Shown here one piece after another: positions 17,825 to 26,971 of a stretch of 64,000 nt of DNA; position 1 is the first letter of the stretch, and each line of letters opens with the position of its first letter. The stretch comes from Tolypothrix bouteillei VB521301. GTDB lineage: Bacteria; Cyanobacteriota; Cyanobacteriia; Cyanobacteriales; Nostocaceae. The notes under the pieces were generated by a model that was not told the origin of the DNA, ran no database searches, and saw only the letters and a list, made by a program, of their open reading frames with translations. A program made the position numbers and the translations under genes. Location: positions 7,563,617 through 7,627,616 of the forward strand of contig NZ_JHEG04000001.1 in NCBI RefSeq assembly GCF_000760695.4. Reading direction: 5' to 3'.

Positions 17825-19000
17825 TCAACGGCGAATCAGAGCAAGCTGTGGTAGCGGAAGGGTGACAGTAAAGGTAGTTCCTACACCAAGTTCGCTCTCG
17901 ACAGCAATTGTCCCTCCGTATAAATCAACACACTTTTTTACGATCGCCAGCCCCAATCCAGTACCGGGAATATTTTTAACATTTGCAGCACGATGGAATA
18001 AGCTAAAAAGCGTTTCTTTGTCTTCTAAAGGAATGCCTATGCCACGATCTTGTATTTTGAAGATAGCTTCGTTGTCTGCACACTGTAATATAAAGTGAAT
18101 TGTGCTGTCTGTTGGTGAATACTTGATGGCATTGGAAAGCAAGTTGCTCAAGATGTGGCGGATTAAAATTTCATCAACGCAAGCCTCACAGCAATTTCCA
18201 TAAGTTACAAAAGAGATCGCATGCTTGCTATTCATACTTAAAAGAATTTCTTCTGCTAAATCCCTACACAATTCTGTTAAATCCAGAATTTCGGGACTTG
18301 CTTTAAATCTTCCCAAATCTGCACGACCAATGACCAACACATCATCTAACAATTGAGTCATTGTTTTAACTGTTTGTTTAATTTGCTGAAAAAATTGCTT
18401 TTTTCTATCTTTAGAGAGTTGCTCGCCATAAATTTCAATCATTTGTGCTGATGATAAAATAACTTGTAGGGGAGAGCGAAACTCGTGGGATACCATTGAA
18501 ACAAAGCGAGATTTTAGTTCATTAAGTTCTCTTTCTTTTTGTAAAGAAGAACGAATTTCTGTCTCCAAACATCTTCTTTGTTCAACCTCCATAAGGAGTT
18601 TTTTGTTAGCAGCAGACAATTGCTTTGAGAGAAGACGCGATCGCAACAAAACTTCAATTCTAGAAAGCAATTCTAATTTTTGTATTGGTGTAACAATTAA
18701 CTCATCAACACTTTGCCAGAGGTAACGAGTCCTCATACCCACACTTTGCCGTGAAGTCACTAAGAGAAATGGCAGTAAGACTGGCGATTCCGCATTTTTT
18801 CTCTCTTGTATTTGCCGATCGATACTTTCAAGTGTTACTCCACATAAGATACACAAATCAAAAGACTGCTCCCATAGAGCAGATGTTTTCCCTTGGCTTG
18901 TGTCAACATCAGGTACTATGACTTCATACCTTGTTTTCAGCGAATGAGCCAATAAACGGCGATTTTCCTTGTTTTCGAGCAAGAGCAAAATCCGTCTCAC
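17825..19000 (-). CDS. Sensor histidine kinase with degenerate N-terminal receiver
   Basis: The 391-aa protein starts like a response-regulator receiver (RRILLLLENKENRRLLAHSL), but the usual phospho-acceptor Asp is not present at the end of strand 3 (FDLCILCGV), so residues 1-120 are probably a pseudo-receiver. A coiled coil links to the HisKA box MVSHEFRSPLQVILSSAQM (acceptor His about 173). The HATPase domain has SNLLSNAIKYSP, DRGIGIP and GTGLGLAIV. No transmembrane segment, so it is cytosolic. It lies 182 bases downstream of the KaiC-like gene on the same strand and may share its pathway. Confidence 0.9.
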   Translation of the reverse strand: MRRILLLLENKENRRLLAHSLKTRYEVIVPDVDTSQGKTSALWEQSFDLCILCGVTLESIDRQIQERKNAESPVLLPFLLVTSRQSVGMRTRYLWQSVDELIVTPIQKLELLSRIEVLLRSRLLSKQLSAANKKLLMEVEQRRCLETEIRSSLQKERELNELKSRFVSMVSHEFRSPLQVILSSAQMIEIYGEQLSKDRKKQFFQQIKQTVKTMTQLLDDVLVIGRADLGRFKASPEILDLTELCRDLAEEILLSMNSKHAISFVTYGNCCEACVDEILIRHILSNLLSNAIKYSPTDSTIHFILQCADNEAIFKIQDRGIGIPLEDKETLFSLFHRAANVKNIPGTGLGLAIVKKCVDLYGGTIAVESELGVGTTFTVTLPLPQLALIRR

Positions 19001-19182
19001 AGTTCTTCTCCTAGAAAACTGCGGATTATTTCTATCAATCCTTGAAACATACTAACTTGTATTACCCCAATGCCTGTACTAAGATAATGCGATCGCGATG
19101 AATCAACTTTCTGTGCTTGTCATTCTAGCAGCAGTGTCAACAATAGAAACTCTAGTTTATGGATGAAATTTTGATTTTTACT

Positions 19183-20628
19183 TTATTGCGAATCATTACC
19201 TATCCATTCTGGTGTCCTGCTAAAAATTCGTCGCACACTATGAAGGGGTTTGCTAACTTGGACTCCATAACGAGTGATTTCAATTTCCCGCAAAGTTTTT
19301 TCAAAATCTGATAACCGTTTCTTAAGCACCCCAATTGCCTTTCGCATTTGACCTTGAACTTCTATGTAACGCAAGAACACGATGTTATCAGTTAAGTGGC
19401 TAATACCCCATTCAGAGGTATGAAATTCTCCTGTTATATGCTCCGTTTCATTAATTAGCAGCACTGTGACACCCATGTTCTGCAAATACTTACATAGAGC
19501 ATGAAGATGCCTGACTAAATTTTCCCCTTGTAAAGAGAGCCTGTAGCCTGCAATACTATCAAGCATAACTATTTTGGCCTGTTTCACTTCTACCTCATGC
19601 CGCACCAAACGCGCAAATTCATCGGGTGCTAATCGCAACAGTTGTACTTCTACAATTGACAATGTCTCTTTCTGTTGCATGTCATATAAGGGGATGTTTA
19701 CAGACTCAGAACGATGTAGCAAAGAATTTTCTGCTTCCTCAAAAGTATAAATAACCGCTCGTTCGCCCCTTAGAGCAGCTTCTTTCATAAACTGCAAACC
19801 TAAAGTGGTTTTTCCAACACCCGTTGCTCCCGTTATGAGCGTGACCGTACCTCTTTCCAACCCTCCATGCAGCATTTCATCAAGTTCTGAAATACCAGAA
19901 GAAATCGTTTGAGCAACAAACTCCTGCTTGTAAACTTCCGGTTGTAAACGCGGAAAAACTTCCATACCGGTCTTCGTCAACCGCATGGAGTGAAAACTGT
20001 GCTGAAAGTCCGAACCTCGAAACTTAGCCACACAAAGACTTCTGTCTAACTGAGAGTGGTTGAGGTGGATAACGCCATCACTGATAAATTGCAAGTCATC
20101 ATCAGGAGTGCGCTCAGTTCCTTCTGAGGAGAACATCACAGTTGCACCTTGTGATAAAAGAAAGCGGATAAACGATAACACTTGCTTGCGAAATAGAAAA
20201 GCATCGCTAGATAGGTAGCGGAACTGAGTGATAGCATCAAGAAAAACTCGTTGAGGTTTTTTAGTTTCTACTGCTTCAACGATTCTTTTTGTGGTGGGTT
20301 CTCGTTCAACTTCAGCAGGAGAAAATATATCGTAGGTTTGTACTTGGGTAAAAAATTCAGTATTTGGGCTAAGGTCGAGAAAGGTAATCGGTTCAGCATC
20401 TATATTTAACGATTTGGCATTGTCACGAATTTGCTCGGCTGATTCCCCCAACGTAATGTACAAACAGCTTTCCCCTTGTGCAACTCCAACCGCTAGAAAA
20501 TGCAATCCCAGGGTAGTTTTGCCTGTACCAGGCCCACCCCGTATGAGATAAGCTCGGTTTGCAAGTAGACCGCCATACAAAACTTCGTCCAGACCTGAAA
20601 CTCCAGTAGACAGGCGTTGCTTAACCAT
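19183..20628 (-). CDS. KaiC-like double RecA-fold ATPase
   Basis: A 481-aa protein with two KaiC-type domains. Domain 1 has the P-loop GGPGTGKTTLGLHF near residue 31; domain 2 has GATGVGKTTLGLQF near residue 264. Both have the GLDE/ELDE start motif (STGVSGLDEVLYGGL, SSGISELDEMLHGGL). Proteins like this are often named circadian clock protein KaiC, but no kaiA or kaiB is nearby and such paralogues typically act with histidine kinases in signalling. The kinase gene follows 182 bases downstream. Confidence 0.88.
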   Translation of the reverse strand: MVKQRLSTGVSGLDEVLYGGLLANRAYLIRGGPGTGKTTLGLHFLAVGVAQGESCLYITLGESAEQIRDNAKSLNIDAEPITFLDLSPNTEFFTQVQTYDIFSPAEVEREPTTKRIVEAVETKKPQRVFLDAITQFRYLSSDAFLFRKQVLSFIRFLLSQGATVMFSSEGTERTPDDDLQFISDGVIHLNHSQLDRSLCVAKFRGSDFQHSFHSMRLTKTGMEVFPRLQPEVYKQEFVAQTISSGISELDEMLHGGLERGTVTLITGATGVGKTTLGLQFMKEAALRGERAVIYTFEEAENSLLHRSESVNIPLYDMQQKETLSIVEVQLLRLAPDEFARLVRHEVEVKQAKIVMLDSIAGYRLSLQGENLVRHLHALCKYLQNMGVTVLLINETEHITGEFHTSEWGISHLTDNIVFLRYIEVQGQMRKAIGVLKKRLSDFEKTLREIEITRYGVQVSKPLHSVRRIFSRTPEWIGNDSQ

Positions 20629-21091
20629 TTGGTGGGTTATGAGGATTAAAAATTAAAATATTATTAATATTTTGAATTAATTAATAGAAATTAGTGAATT
20701 TATTAAGTTTCTTTACAGTAATGTATAGTCTTGTTAAGTAAGACAAAACTCTGCTGTTGAAGCTATCTCAGGAAATTTATCAAAATACTTGCCAGGAGGA
20801 GCATTTAACAAAGAAAGGCAGAGGCCTCTCCTTTTTCCACCTCTTAATGACTCCTTTTATGTATATAATTATACTTTTGTAAATGAGAATCTCTTACTTA
20901 CGTATTCTTCATGAAATCTTATAAAACACTAAAACTGAGATCGCATAATATCTTATTTTATACAAAAGAAATCAAATCGTATGTTTGGGGACTTAAACAA
21001 GCTTTGGGTAAATTAGAAGAACTTTCTTTGTGAGATGCAAAATTTCAGCATAGCTGCCTTACTGACAGGCTGTTAAAAAGAACATAAACTT
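20629..21091. other. Divergent promoter region
   Basis: 463 AT-rich bases between the KaiC-like gene (minus) and the hybrid kinase gene (plus). It must hold promoters for both, but I cannot pick out a specific box with confidence. No gene or structured RNA recognised. Confidence 0.4.
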
Positions 21092-22537
21092 ATGCTACCT
21101 CAATCCCCATCTTTAGCTTCCAAAGTTGATATTCTTATTGTTGACGATGAACCAACCAACTTACGAGTTTTATCTACAATTGTGCGATCGTATGGGTATC
21201 AAGTTAGACAAGCTATTAGCGGTATGGTTGCCCTGAGAGCAGTAGGCATACAGCGACCGGATCTGATTCTTCTTGATATTATGATGCCAGAAATGGATGG
21301 GTATCAGGTTTGCGAGCAGTTGAAATTAAATGCCGAGACTAGTGATATTCCCGTCATTTTTCTAAGTTCCTTAGTATCGGGAATGGATAAGGCAAAAGCA
21401 TTTCAATTGGGAGGAGCAGACTATATCACCAAACCATTTCAAGTCGAAGAAGTTTTAGCAAGAATAGATTATCAACTAACACTTCGGACTCTACAAGTTC
21501 AGCTTCAGCAGAAAAACGAGCAACTCAGAGAGCAAAATGACCAACTCAGACAAGAAATAAAAATTCGCGAGCAAACGGAAGTAGAACTCCGATGTTCGCA
21601 AGCACAATTACAAGCCAGAACTCAGCAACTCCAGCAAGCTTTAGATGAACTGAAGTTAGCTCAAACAAAGCTTGTCCAAAGTGAAAAAATGTCTAGCTTG
21701 GGGCAAATAGCTGCAGGGATAGCTCACGAAATCAACAATCCTATCAGTTTTATCTATGGCAATCTAGATTACGCTTCTGAGTATACGGAAGTGCTAATAA
21801 ATATTATCAAATTATACAGTAAGTATTATCCTCAGCCACATCCAGAAATTTTAAAGACAATACAAGTTTGCGAACTCGATTTTGTGCTTAAAGATTTTCC
21901 CAAGGTACTTGAGTCGATGCAAGTAGGAGCAGAAAGAATTCGAGATATTGTCTTGTCAATGCGTTATTTTTCAGGTTATGACCAGGCTTATACTCAGCAA
22001 GGCGATCTTCACAAATGTTTAGATAGTACACTCGTCATCCTACAAAGCCGTCTCAAAGAACAACCCAACCGAGTCGCAATTGAAGTGAAGAAAGAATATG
22101 GCAAAATTCCTCCAGCCAATTGTTACCCAGGACAATTAAATCAGGTTTTTATGAATCTTTTCAGCAATGCGATTGATGCTATAGAAGAGAAGTCAAGAAT
22201 TTGGGAAGAACCTTTTCAGCCTGCCATAAAAATTTGTACCCAGTTAAGCAATTCTTATCAAGAATCTCAAGACAGAGATAAAAAATGGGTTGAAATTCGG
22301 ATTGCTGATAATGGAATCGGTATTGCACCTCACATTCAAAGTTCCATATTCGATCCCTTTTTTACCACAAAGCCTGTAGGAAAAGGAACAGGGCTGGGAT
22401 TATCTATCAGTTACTCTATAATCGTAGAGCAACATGGCGGTCAATTGCAGTGTAACTCGCAAATAGGACAAGGAACAGAAATAGTCATACGCCTTCCTGT
22501 AGAAGTCCCGCAAGCAGTAAAATCTGGGTATCATTAA
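21092..22537 (+). CDS. Response regulator/histidine kinase hybrid
   Basis: A 481-aa cytosolic signalling protein. Residues about 10-130 are an intact receiver: acidic pair DDE, acceptor Asp in LILLDIMMPEMDG, and the Lys in GGADYITKPF. A long coiled coil follows at about 131-200. Next is a HisKA domain with IAAGIAHEINNPISFIYGNL (acceptor His about 212) and an HATPase with NLFSNAIDAI, ADNGIGIAP and GKGTGLGLSIS. It sits 100 bases before the AAA+ gene at 22638 on the same strand, a possible link to the remodeler cluster. Confidence 0.92.
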   Translation: MLPQSPSLASKVDILIVDDEPTNLRVLSTIVRSYGYQVRQAISGMVALRAVGIQRPDLILLDIMMPEMDGYQVCEQLKLNAETSDIPVIFLSSLVSGMDKAKAFQLGGADYITKPFQVEEVLARIDYQLTLRTLQVQLQQKNEQLREQNDQLRQEIKIREQTEVELRCSQAQLQARTQQLQQALDELKLAQTKLVQSEKMSSLGQIAAGIAHEINNPISFIYGNLDYASEYTEVLINIIKLYSKYYPQPHPEILKTIQVCELDFVLKDFPKVLESMQVGAERIRDIVLSMRYFSGYDQAYTQQGDLHKCLDSTLVILQSRLKEQPNRVAIEVKKEYGKIPPANCYPGQLNQVFMNLFSNAIDAIEEKSRIWEEPFQPAIKICTQLSNSYQESQDRDKKWVEIRIADNGIGIAPHIQSSIFDPFFTTKPVGKGTGLGLSISYSIIVEQHGGQLQCNSQIGQGTEIVIRLPVEVPQAVKSGYH

Positions 22538-22637
22538 CTAGATATGATGCCGCAAAGAGGATCTCACCGTTGCCGTTGGAAGGTGTTGAGAGGAATTGCG
22601 AGTGCTTCCTAGAATTCTGCCATAGGTGTTATTTTCT

Positions 22638-24638
22638 ATGTTCCCGATTTCTGCCCGTTGGATTCAAGATTTTGAAAAGCATTTATACCGTCGCCAACAC
22701 TTTATTCTTTACGGTAACATTCACGATCAATTTCTCTGGCAGGGTAGTTATCAGAACATGGAGGTCTTCCTCAATAACTATTTCCTCAAGCAGGGCTTCG
22801 ATCTGATTGTTCGTTACGATCCGATAGATGGTCTGACTTTTCCTCAACCAGAGATGCGCCCCATATTTGAGGAATTGGCGCGACAACGACTCGCAGAACA
22901 ACAACTCGAACGCTTGGGACAGTCCGCCACTCCAAGTGCGATCGCAGATCCCATGCAGCCCCCATCTCGTGCTAATCCTGGAACGGTGGTACAACAACGG
23001 CTGACTAGCAGTTACCTGTCACCAGAAATTACTTTTAGTCATTTGCGGGCAGTTCTATCTCAACCAAAAACCTCAGTCGTGGCGATCGCGGATTTAGGGG
23101 ATATGCTCACTACCGATCCAGAACGCCACTCAGCAGACGAACGCCATCTTTTGATGTTGCTCAAAAAATGCACGTTGGAAGCATCGGTCATTGCTGAAGG
23201 TAATCTCACTGGCTATCGCAACACTCTCATTCTCCTAGCCAGTGACCTCAGACGAGTACCACCTTGGTTCTATACTGGCAATCCTTTTGTAGCTTTAGTT
23301 CAAGTGACCCGTCCCAATAAAGAAGAACGCCAGCAGTTTATCTTGCGCTTTGGACAACAGGGATTTTACGGCGGACATCTGTTAAATGCTCAACGTCCCA
23401 GTTTGCAACAACCTTCAGACCTAGAACTTGCTGCAGAGGAATTTGCTGCCTTAACTGAAGATTATCAAACGATGGATCTAGAAGCTATCCGTCACACCTC
23501 TTGGCGAGAACGTATACCACTCAATGCCAAAACCGTGTTGCGCCTGGTAGACTTTTATAAATTTGGACAACGCGATGAACCATTTGAGCAAATCAGTGCT
23601 GATAAAATTGCTTATGCCAGAGAAGAACTGTGCAAATTTGTGATCGGTCAACCCCGTGCGGTAGAAGCTGTTACCAATCTCCTAACTAGCGCAAAAGTAG
23701 GCATCAGTTTGAGTAATGTCAGCGGTCGCAATAACAAACCAAAAGGAATTTTCTTTTTTGTGGGTCCTACAGGTGTGGGTAAAACTGAGTTAGCCAAATC
23801 ACTAACACGGCTGATTTTTGGAGATGAGCAAGCATTCGCCCGCTTTGATATGAGCGAGTACAAAGAAGAACACGCAGCAGAGAAGTTAACAGGCGCACCT
23901 CCTGGTTTCATAGGTCATGAAGAAGGAGGACAACTGACCAACCGGATTTTACAGCGTCCTTACAGCATTTTGCTGTTTGATGAAATCGAAAAAGCTCATC
24001 CCAGAGTTTTAGATAAATTTCTCCAAATTCTAGAAGATGGTCGCCTTACAGATGACAAAGGACAGACAGTTTATTTCAATCAAACTGTAATTATATTTAC
24101 TAGTAATATTGGCGCTTCTGACCTAACAGACCCACACACCGGAACGATTATTCGTAACGGTATCATGACTGAGGTACAACGCCAAGGTGTCGATTCCTTC
24201 ACCTATGCTCAGGTAGAAGCTCATTTTCGTGCTGAAGTTCATTGGCACTTTACCAGTCGCATTGGTCGTGCTGAATTGTTGAACCGTTTGGGCGACAGTA
24301 TCGTCGTGTTTGATTTGCTACGTCCGGAGTTTGTTTGGCAAATTGGGCAGAAGTTTCTCCGGCTGCTAGCAGAATCTGCTTGGGATAAATATCAGTTGCA
24401 GGTACTGTTTCAACCGATAGTCTTAGAAGTATTGAACGTGTATATGCAACAAGATGACAATTTGCTATTTGGCGGACGGCGAATTAAAACCTTACTGGAA
24501 ACTTTGGTTGAGCGTCCGCTTAATCGCTGGATCTTTGAGAATTACTCCGATTTAAATTCCTTGGCAGGAAAACGGTTAATTGTGAGCCTGGAACACAACG
24601 GTGCGTTATCGGTGATGGAAGCAGTTTTCACGGTCTAG
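22638..24638 (+). CDS. AAA+ protein with degenerate first module and ClpB-like second module
   Basis: About 666 aa. The N-terminal half keeps an AAA-like outline (HFILYGNIHDQFLW, TSVVAIADLGDML, TLILLASDLRRVPPWF) but has no Walker A, so it should not hydrolyse ATP. The C-terminal half is an HCLR/Clp-type AAA+: Walker A VGPTGVGKTELAK (about residue 375), the pore-type loop GFIG in GAPPGFIGHEEGGQLT, Walker B ILLFDEIEKAHP and sensor 1 TSNIG. ClpB N- and M-domains are absent. The ATG at 22638, with AGGTG about 10 bases upstream, is preferred over a GTG at 22626. It probably unfolds or remodels a partner; it is the first AAA gene of the locus. Confidence 0.85.
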   Translation: MFPISARWIQDFEKHLYRRQHFILYGNIHDQFLWQGSYQNMEVFLNNYFLKQGFDLIVRYDPIDGLTFPQPEMRPIFEELARQRLAEQQLERLGQSATPSAIADPMQPPSRANPGTVVQQRLTSSYLSPEITFSHLRAVLSQPKTSVVAIADLGDMLTTDPERHSADERHLLMLLKKCTLEASVIAEGNLTGYRNTLILLASDLRRVPPWFYTGNPFVALVQVTRPNKEERQQFILRFGQQGFYGGHLLNAQRPSLQQPSDLELAAEEFAALTEDYQTMDLEAIRHTSWRERIPLNAKTVLRLVDFYKFGQRDEPFEQISADKIAYAREELCKFVIGQPRAVEAVTNLLTSAKVGISLSNVSGRNNKPKGIFFFVGPTGVGKTELAKSLTRLIFGDEQAFARFDMSEYKEEHAAEKLTGAPPGFIGHEEGGQLTNRILQRPYSILLFDEIEKAHPRVLDKFLQILEDGRLTDDKGQTVYFNQTVIIFTSNIGASDLTDPHTGTIIRNGIMTEVQRQGVDSFTYAQVEAHFRAEVHWHFTSRIGRAELLNRLGDSIVVFDLLRPEFVWQIGQKFLRLLAESAWDKYQLQVLFQPIVLEVLNVYMQQDDNLLFGGRRIKTLLETLVERPLNRWIFENYSDLNSLAGKRLIVSLEHNGALSVMEAVFTV

Positions 24639-25223
24639 AACCGCGATAAGCCATAGCTCTCTCACCTCTTATCTGGTGCGTACTCTGCGTCTCGCGGTTA
24701 AATAGAGTACTCGCTCGCTGCTTGCTGGGCACAAAATCCACCGTGTCCAGATCCCCGAGTGCTTTGAGAAGTCGGGGATCTAAACTTCTTACGAATGATT
24801 TAGGATTGCTATATAAAATCTACCTTTTTGCAGTTTTTGAAAAATTAAACTTAAACTAATAAACTACATTTTGCGTGCTAATTTTATGTATTTTGGTAGA
24901 AGATGTGATGTGATGTAAATCAGCCCAAAGCATAAACCATATTTCAATAGAAATTGTTAGATTAAATTCAAAGGTTTTACCAATTTGAAAAAAGAATGCA
25001 ACGCACAGATTTTGTAAGAGTGCAACGTAAAGCACCCTTACGCAATAATGTTGTGCAAATGTAACTGTAAAAATTAATTCTCCAAACTTTTAAGCAGTTC
25101 TTATAACTGGTAAAAACCTTAGAAGAGAAAACACAAATCTGAAAAATCAAAGCATTCAATTCTGAAAATTTCTCTTCCCTAACCTCCAACTCCTAACCCC
25201 CACTCTCTATTTTTAAGATAACT
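24639..25223. other. Intergenic region with dispersed repeat
   Basis: No supported gene in 585 bp. It contains the second copy of the dispersed repeat (24768-24812), a CTCTGCGTCTCGCGGTT-like fragment common between cyanobacterial genes, and a long AT-rich part leading to the CDC48-like gene. Confidence 0.45.
24768..24812. repeat. Dispersed intergenic repeat, copy 2
   Basis: Matches 8733-8777 in sequence and in position after a gene (AAGTCGGGGATCTAAAC, ATGATTTAGGATTGCTAT). Nature unknown. Confidence 0.6.
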
Positions 25224-26960
25224 ATGCAGTTCCAAACTCGACCTATTAGTGTTATACCTCGTGTCGGTGGTGTTCGCCCCAGTCATGTCCCCAAAAGGAG
25301 CAATACCCGTAGCGAATCTCGTTTACGTAACCAACAACCGCCTAGATATACTCTTAGTGAATCGAGTTCTACAGTTTCAGCAAATGCATCTTTGAAAGAT
25401 GTGGGTGGGCTTAAGGAAGTTCTTCAAGAACTGAAAGAATTGATTGCCATCCCTTTAAAACGTCCCGATCTCCTTGCTCAAATTGGTTTAGAACCCACAC
25501 GGGGCGTTTTGTTAGTTGGACCACCTGGGACTGGTAAAACTTTAACAGCCCGCGCCTTGGCGAAAGAATTAGGAGTTAACTGCATTGCTGTAGTCGGACC
25601 AGAAGTTATCGGTAAATATTACGGTGAAGCAGAACAAAGACTGCGGGGTATTTTTGAACAAGCTGCTAAGAAGGCTCCTTGCATAGTCTTTATTGATGAA
25701 ATTGACAGCCTTGCTCCAGACCGCAGCAAGGTAGAAGGGGAAGTAGAAAAACGTCTGGTTGCACAGCTTTTGAGCCTCATGGATGGCTTTGCTCAAACAA
25801 AAGGCGTCATTGTGTTGGCTGCTACTAATCGCCCCAATCACCTCGATCCAGCCTTGCGCCGTCCTGGAAGATTTGACCGGGAAGTGCTGTTTCGCGTGCC
25901 AAACCAACAAGGGCGTTTGGAAATCTTACAGATATTAACTCGCTCAATGCCTCTAGATGAGACAGTAGATTTAGAGACGATCGCAGATCTAACTGTGGGA
26001 TTTGTGGGTGCAGACTTGAAAGCTATCTGTCAGAAAGCTGCTTACAGTGCTTTACGCCGTCAAGTTCCTTCAATAGCAGACCCAATTCCCGAACAGTTGA
26101 CCGTACATCAGTCAGATTTTTTACAAGCATTCCAAGAAATTAAACCTGCTGTTTTACGTGCGGTTGAAGTTGAATCCCCGAATGTCACTTGGGAAGCCAT
26201 TGGGGGGTTGGAGGAAATTAAACAAACCTTGAGGGAGTCTGTAGAAGGTGCATTGTTACATCCAGAACTTTATCTGCAAACAAAAGCCCGACCCCCCAAA
26301 GGGATTTTATTATGGGGACCGCCAGGAACAGGTAAAACCATGTTGGCTAAAGCTGTTGCTTCCCAAGCCAGAGCTAATTTTATCTGTGTCAATGGGCCAG
26401 AATTATTGAGTAAGTGGGTAGGTGCTAGCGAACAAGCAGTGCGAGAACTGTTTGCCAAAGCAAGACAAGCCGCTCCCTGTGTTGTCTTTATTGATGAAAT
26501 TGATACTTTAGCACCAACAAGAGGGCGTTATAACGGTGATTCAGGAGTGAGCGATCGCGTTGTTGGACAATTGCTAACAGAGTTAGACGGTTTACAGGCA
26601 AGTTCTACCATTCTGGTGATTGCTGCTACCAATCGTCCCGATGCTTTAGATCCCGCTTTGTTAAGGGCTGGACGGTTAGATTTACAGTTAAAAGTAGATT
26701 TACCCAATTTGGAGAGTCGTTGGGCAATTTTGCAAGTTTACAATCAAGAACGTCCCTTGCAAAATGTAAATTTAGCTTACTGGGCGGCAGTCACTGAGGG
26801 TTGGAACGGGGCAGATTTGGCATTGCTCGGCGATCGCGCTGCTGTGGAAGCCATCCGTCGCTATCGTTCTCAAGGAATGATGGCTCCAGGGGCAATTCAA
26901 ATCACAAATGAAGATTTTAATTACGCTCACCAAGTTTTGAGCCAACAGCGTCGAGTATAA
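25224..26960 (+). CDS. CDC48/VCP-like double AAA+ ATPase, paralogue 1
   Basis: A 578-aa type II AAA ATPase related to CDC48/VAT. A roughly 65-residue disordered basic N-terminus replaces the CDC48 N-domain. D1 has Walker A GPPGTGKTLTARALA (about residue 95), Walker B IVFIDEIDSLAPDRS and arginine finger RRPGRFDRE. D2 has GPPGTGKTMLAKAVA (about 370), VVFIDEIDTLAP and LLRAGRLD. Both modules look catalytically intact. It shares layout and motifs with the genes at 33581 and 38216. It converges on the kinase gene with an 11-bp gap. The role is inferred: unfolding or disassembling a protein complex of this locus. Confidence 0.9.
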   Translation: MQFQTRPISVIPRVGGVRPSHVPKRSNTRSESRLRNQQPPRYTLSESSSTVSANASLKDVGGLKEVLQELKELIAIPLKRPDLLAQIGLEPTRGVLLVGPPGTGKTLTARALAKELGVNCIAVVGPEVIGKYYGEAEQRLRGIFEQAAKKAPCIVFIDEIDSLAPDRSKVEGEVEKRLVAQLLSLMDGFAQTKGVIVLAATNRPNHLDPALRRPGRFDREVLFRVPNQQGRLEILQILTRSMPLDETVDLETIADLTVGFVGADLKAICQKAAYSALRRQVPSIADPIPEQLTVHQSDFLQAFQEIKPAVLRAVEVESPNVTWEAIGGLEEIKQTLRESVEGALLHPELYLQTKARPPKGILLWGPPGTGKTMLAKAVASQARANFICVNGPELLSKWVGASEQAVRELFAKARQAAPCVVFIDEIDTLAPTRGRYNGDSGVSDRVVGQLLTELDGLQASSTILVIAATNRPDALDPALLRAGRLDLQLKVDLPNLESRWAILQVYNQERPLQNVNLAYWAAVTEGWNGADLALLGDRAAVEAIRRYRSQGMMAPGAIQITNEDFNYAHQVLSQQRRV

Positions 26961-26971
26961 AAACATACCTT

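Noticed and set aside
19183..20628. True circadian clock KaiC
   Set aside because: No kaiA/kaiB nearby, shorter than KaiC, and located with a histidine kinase; better called KaiC-like.
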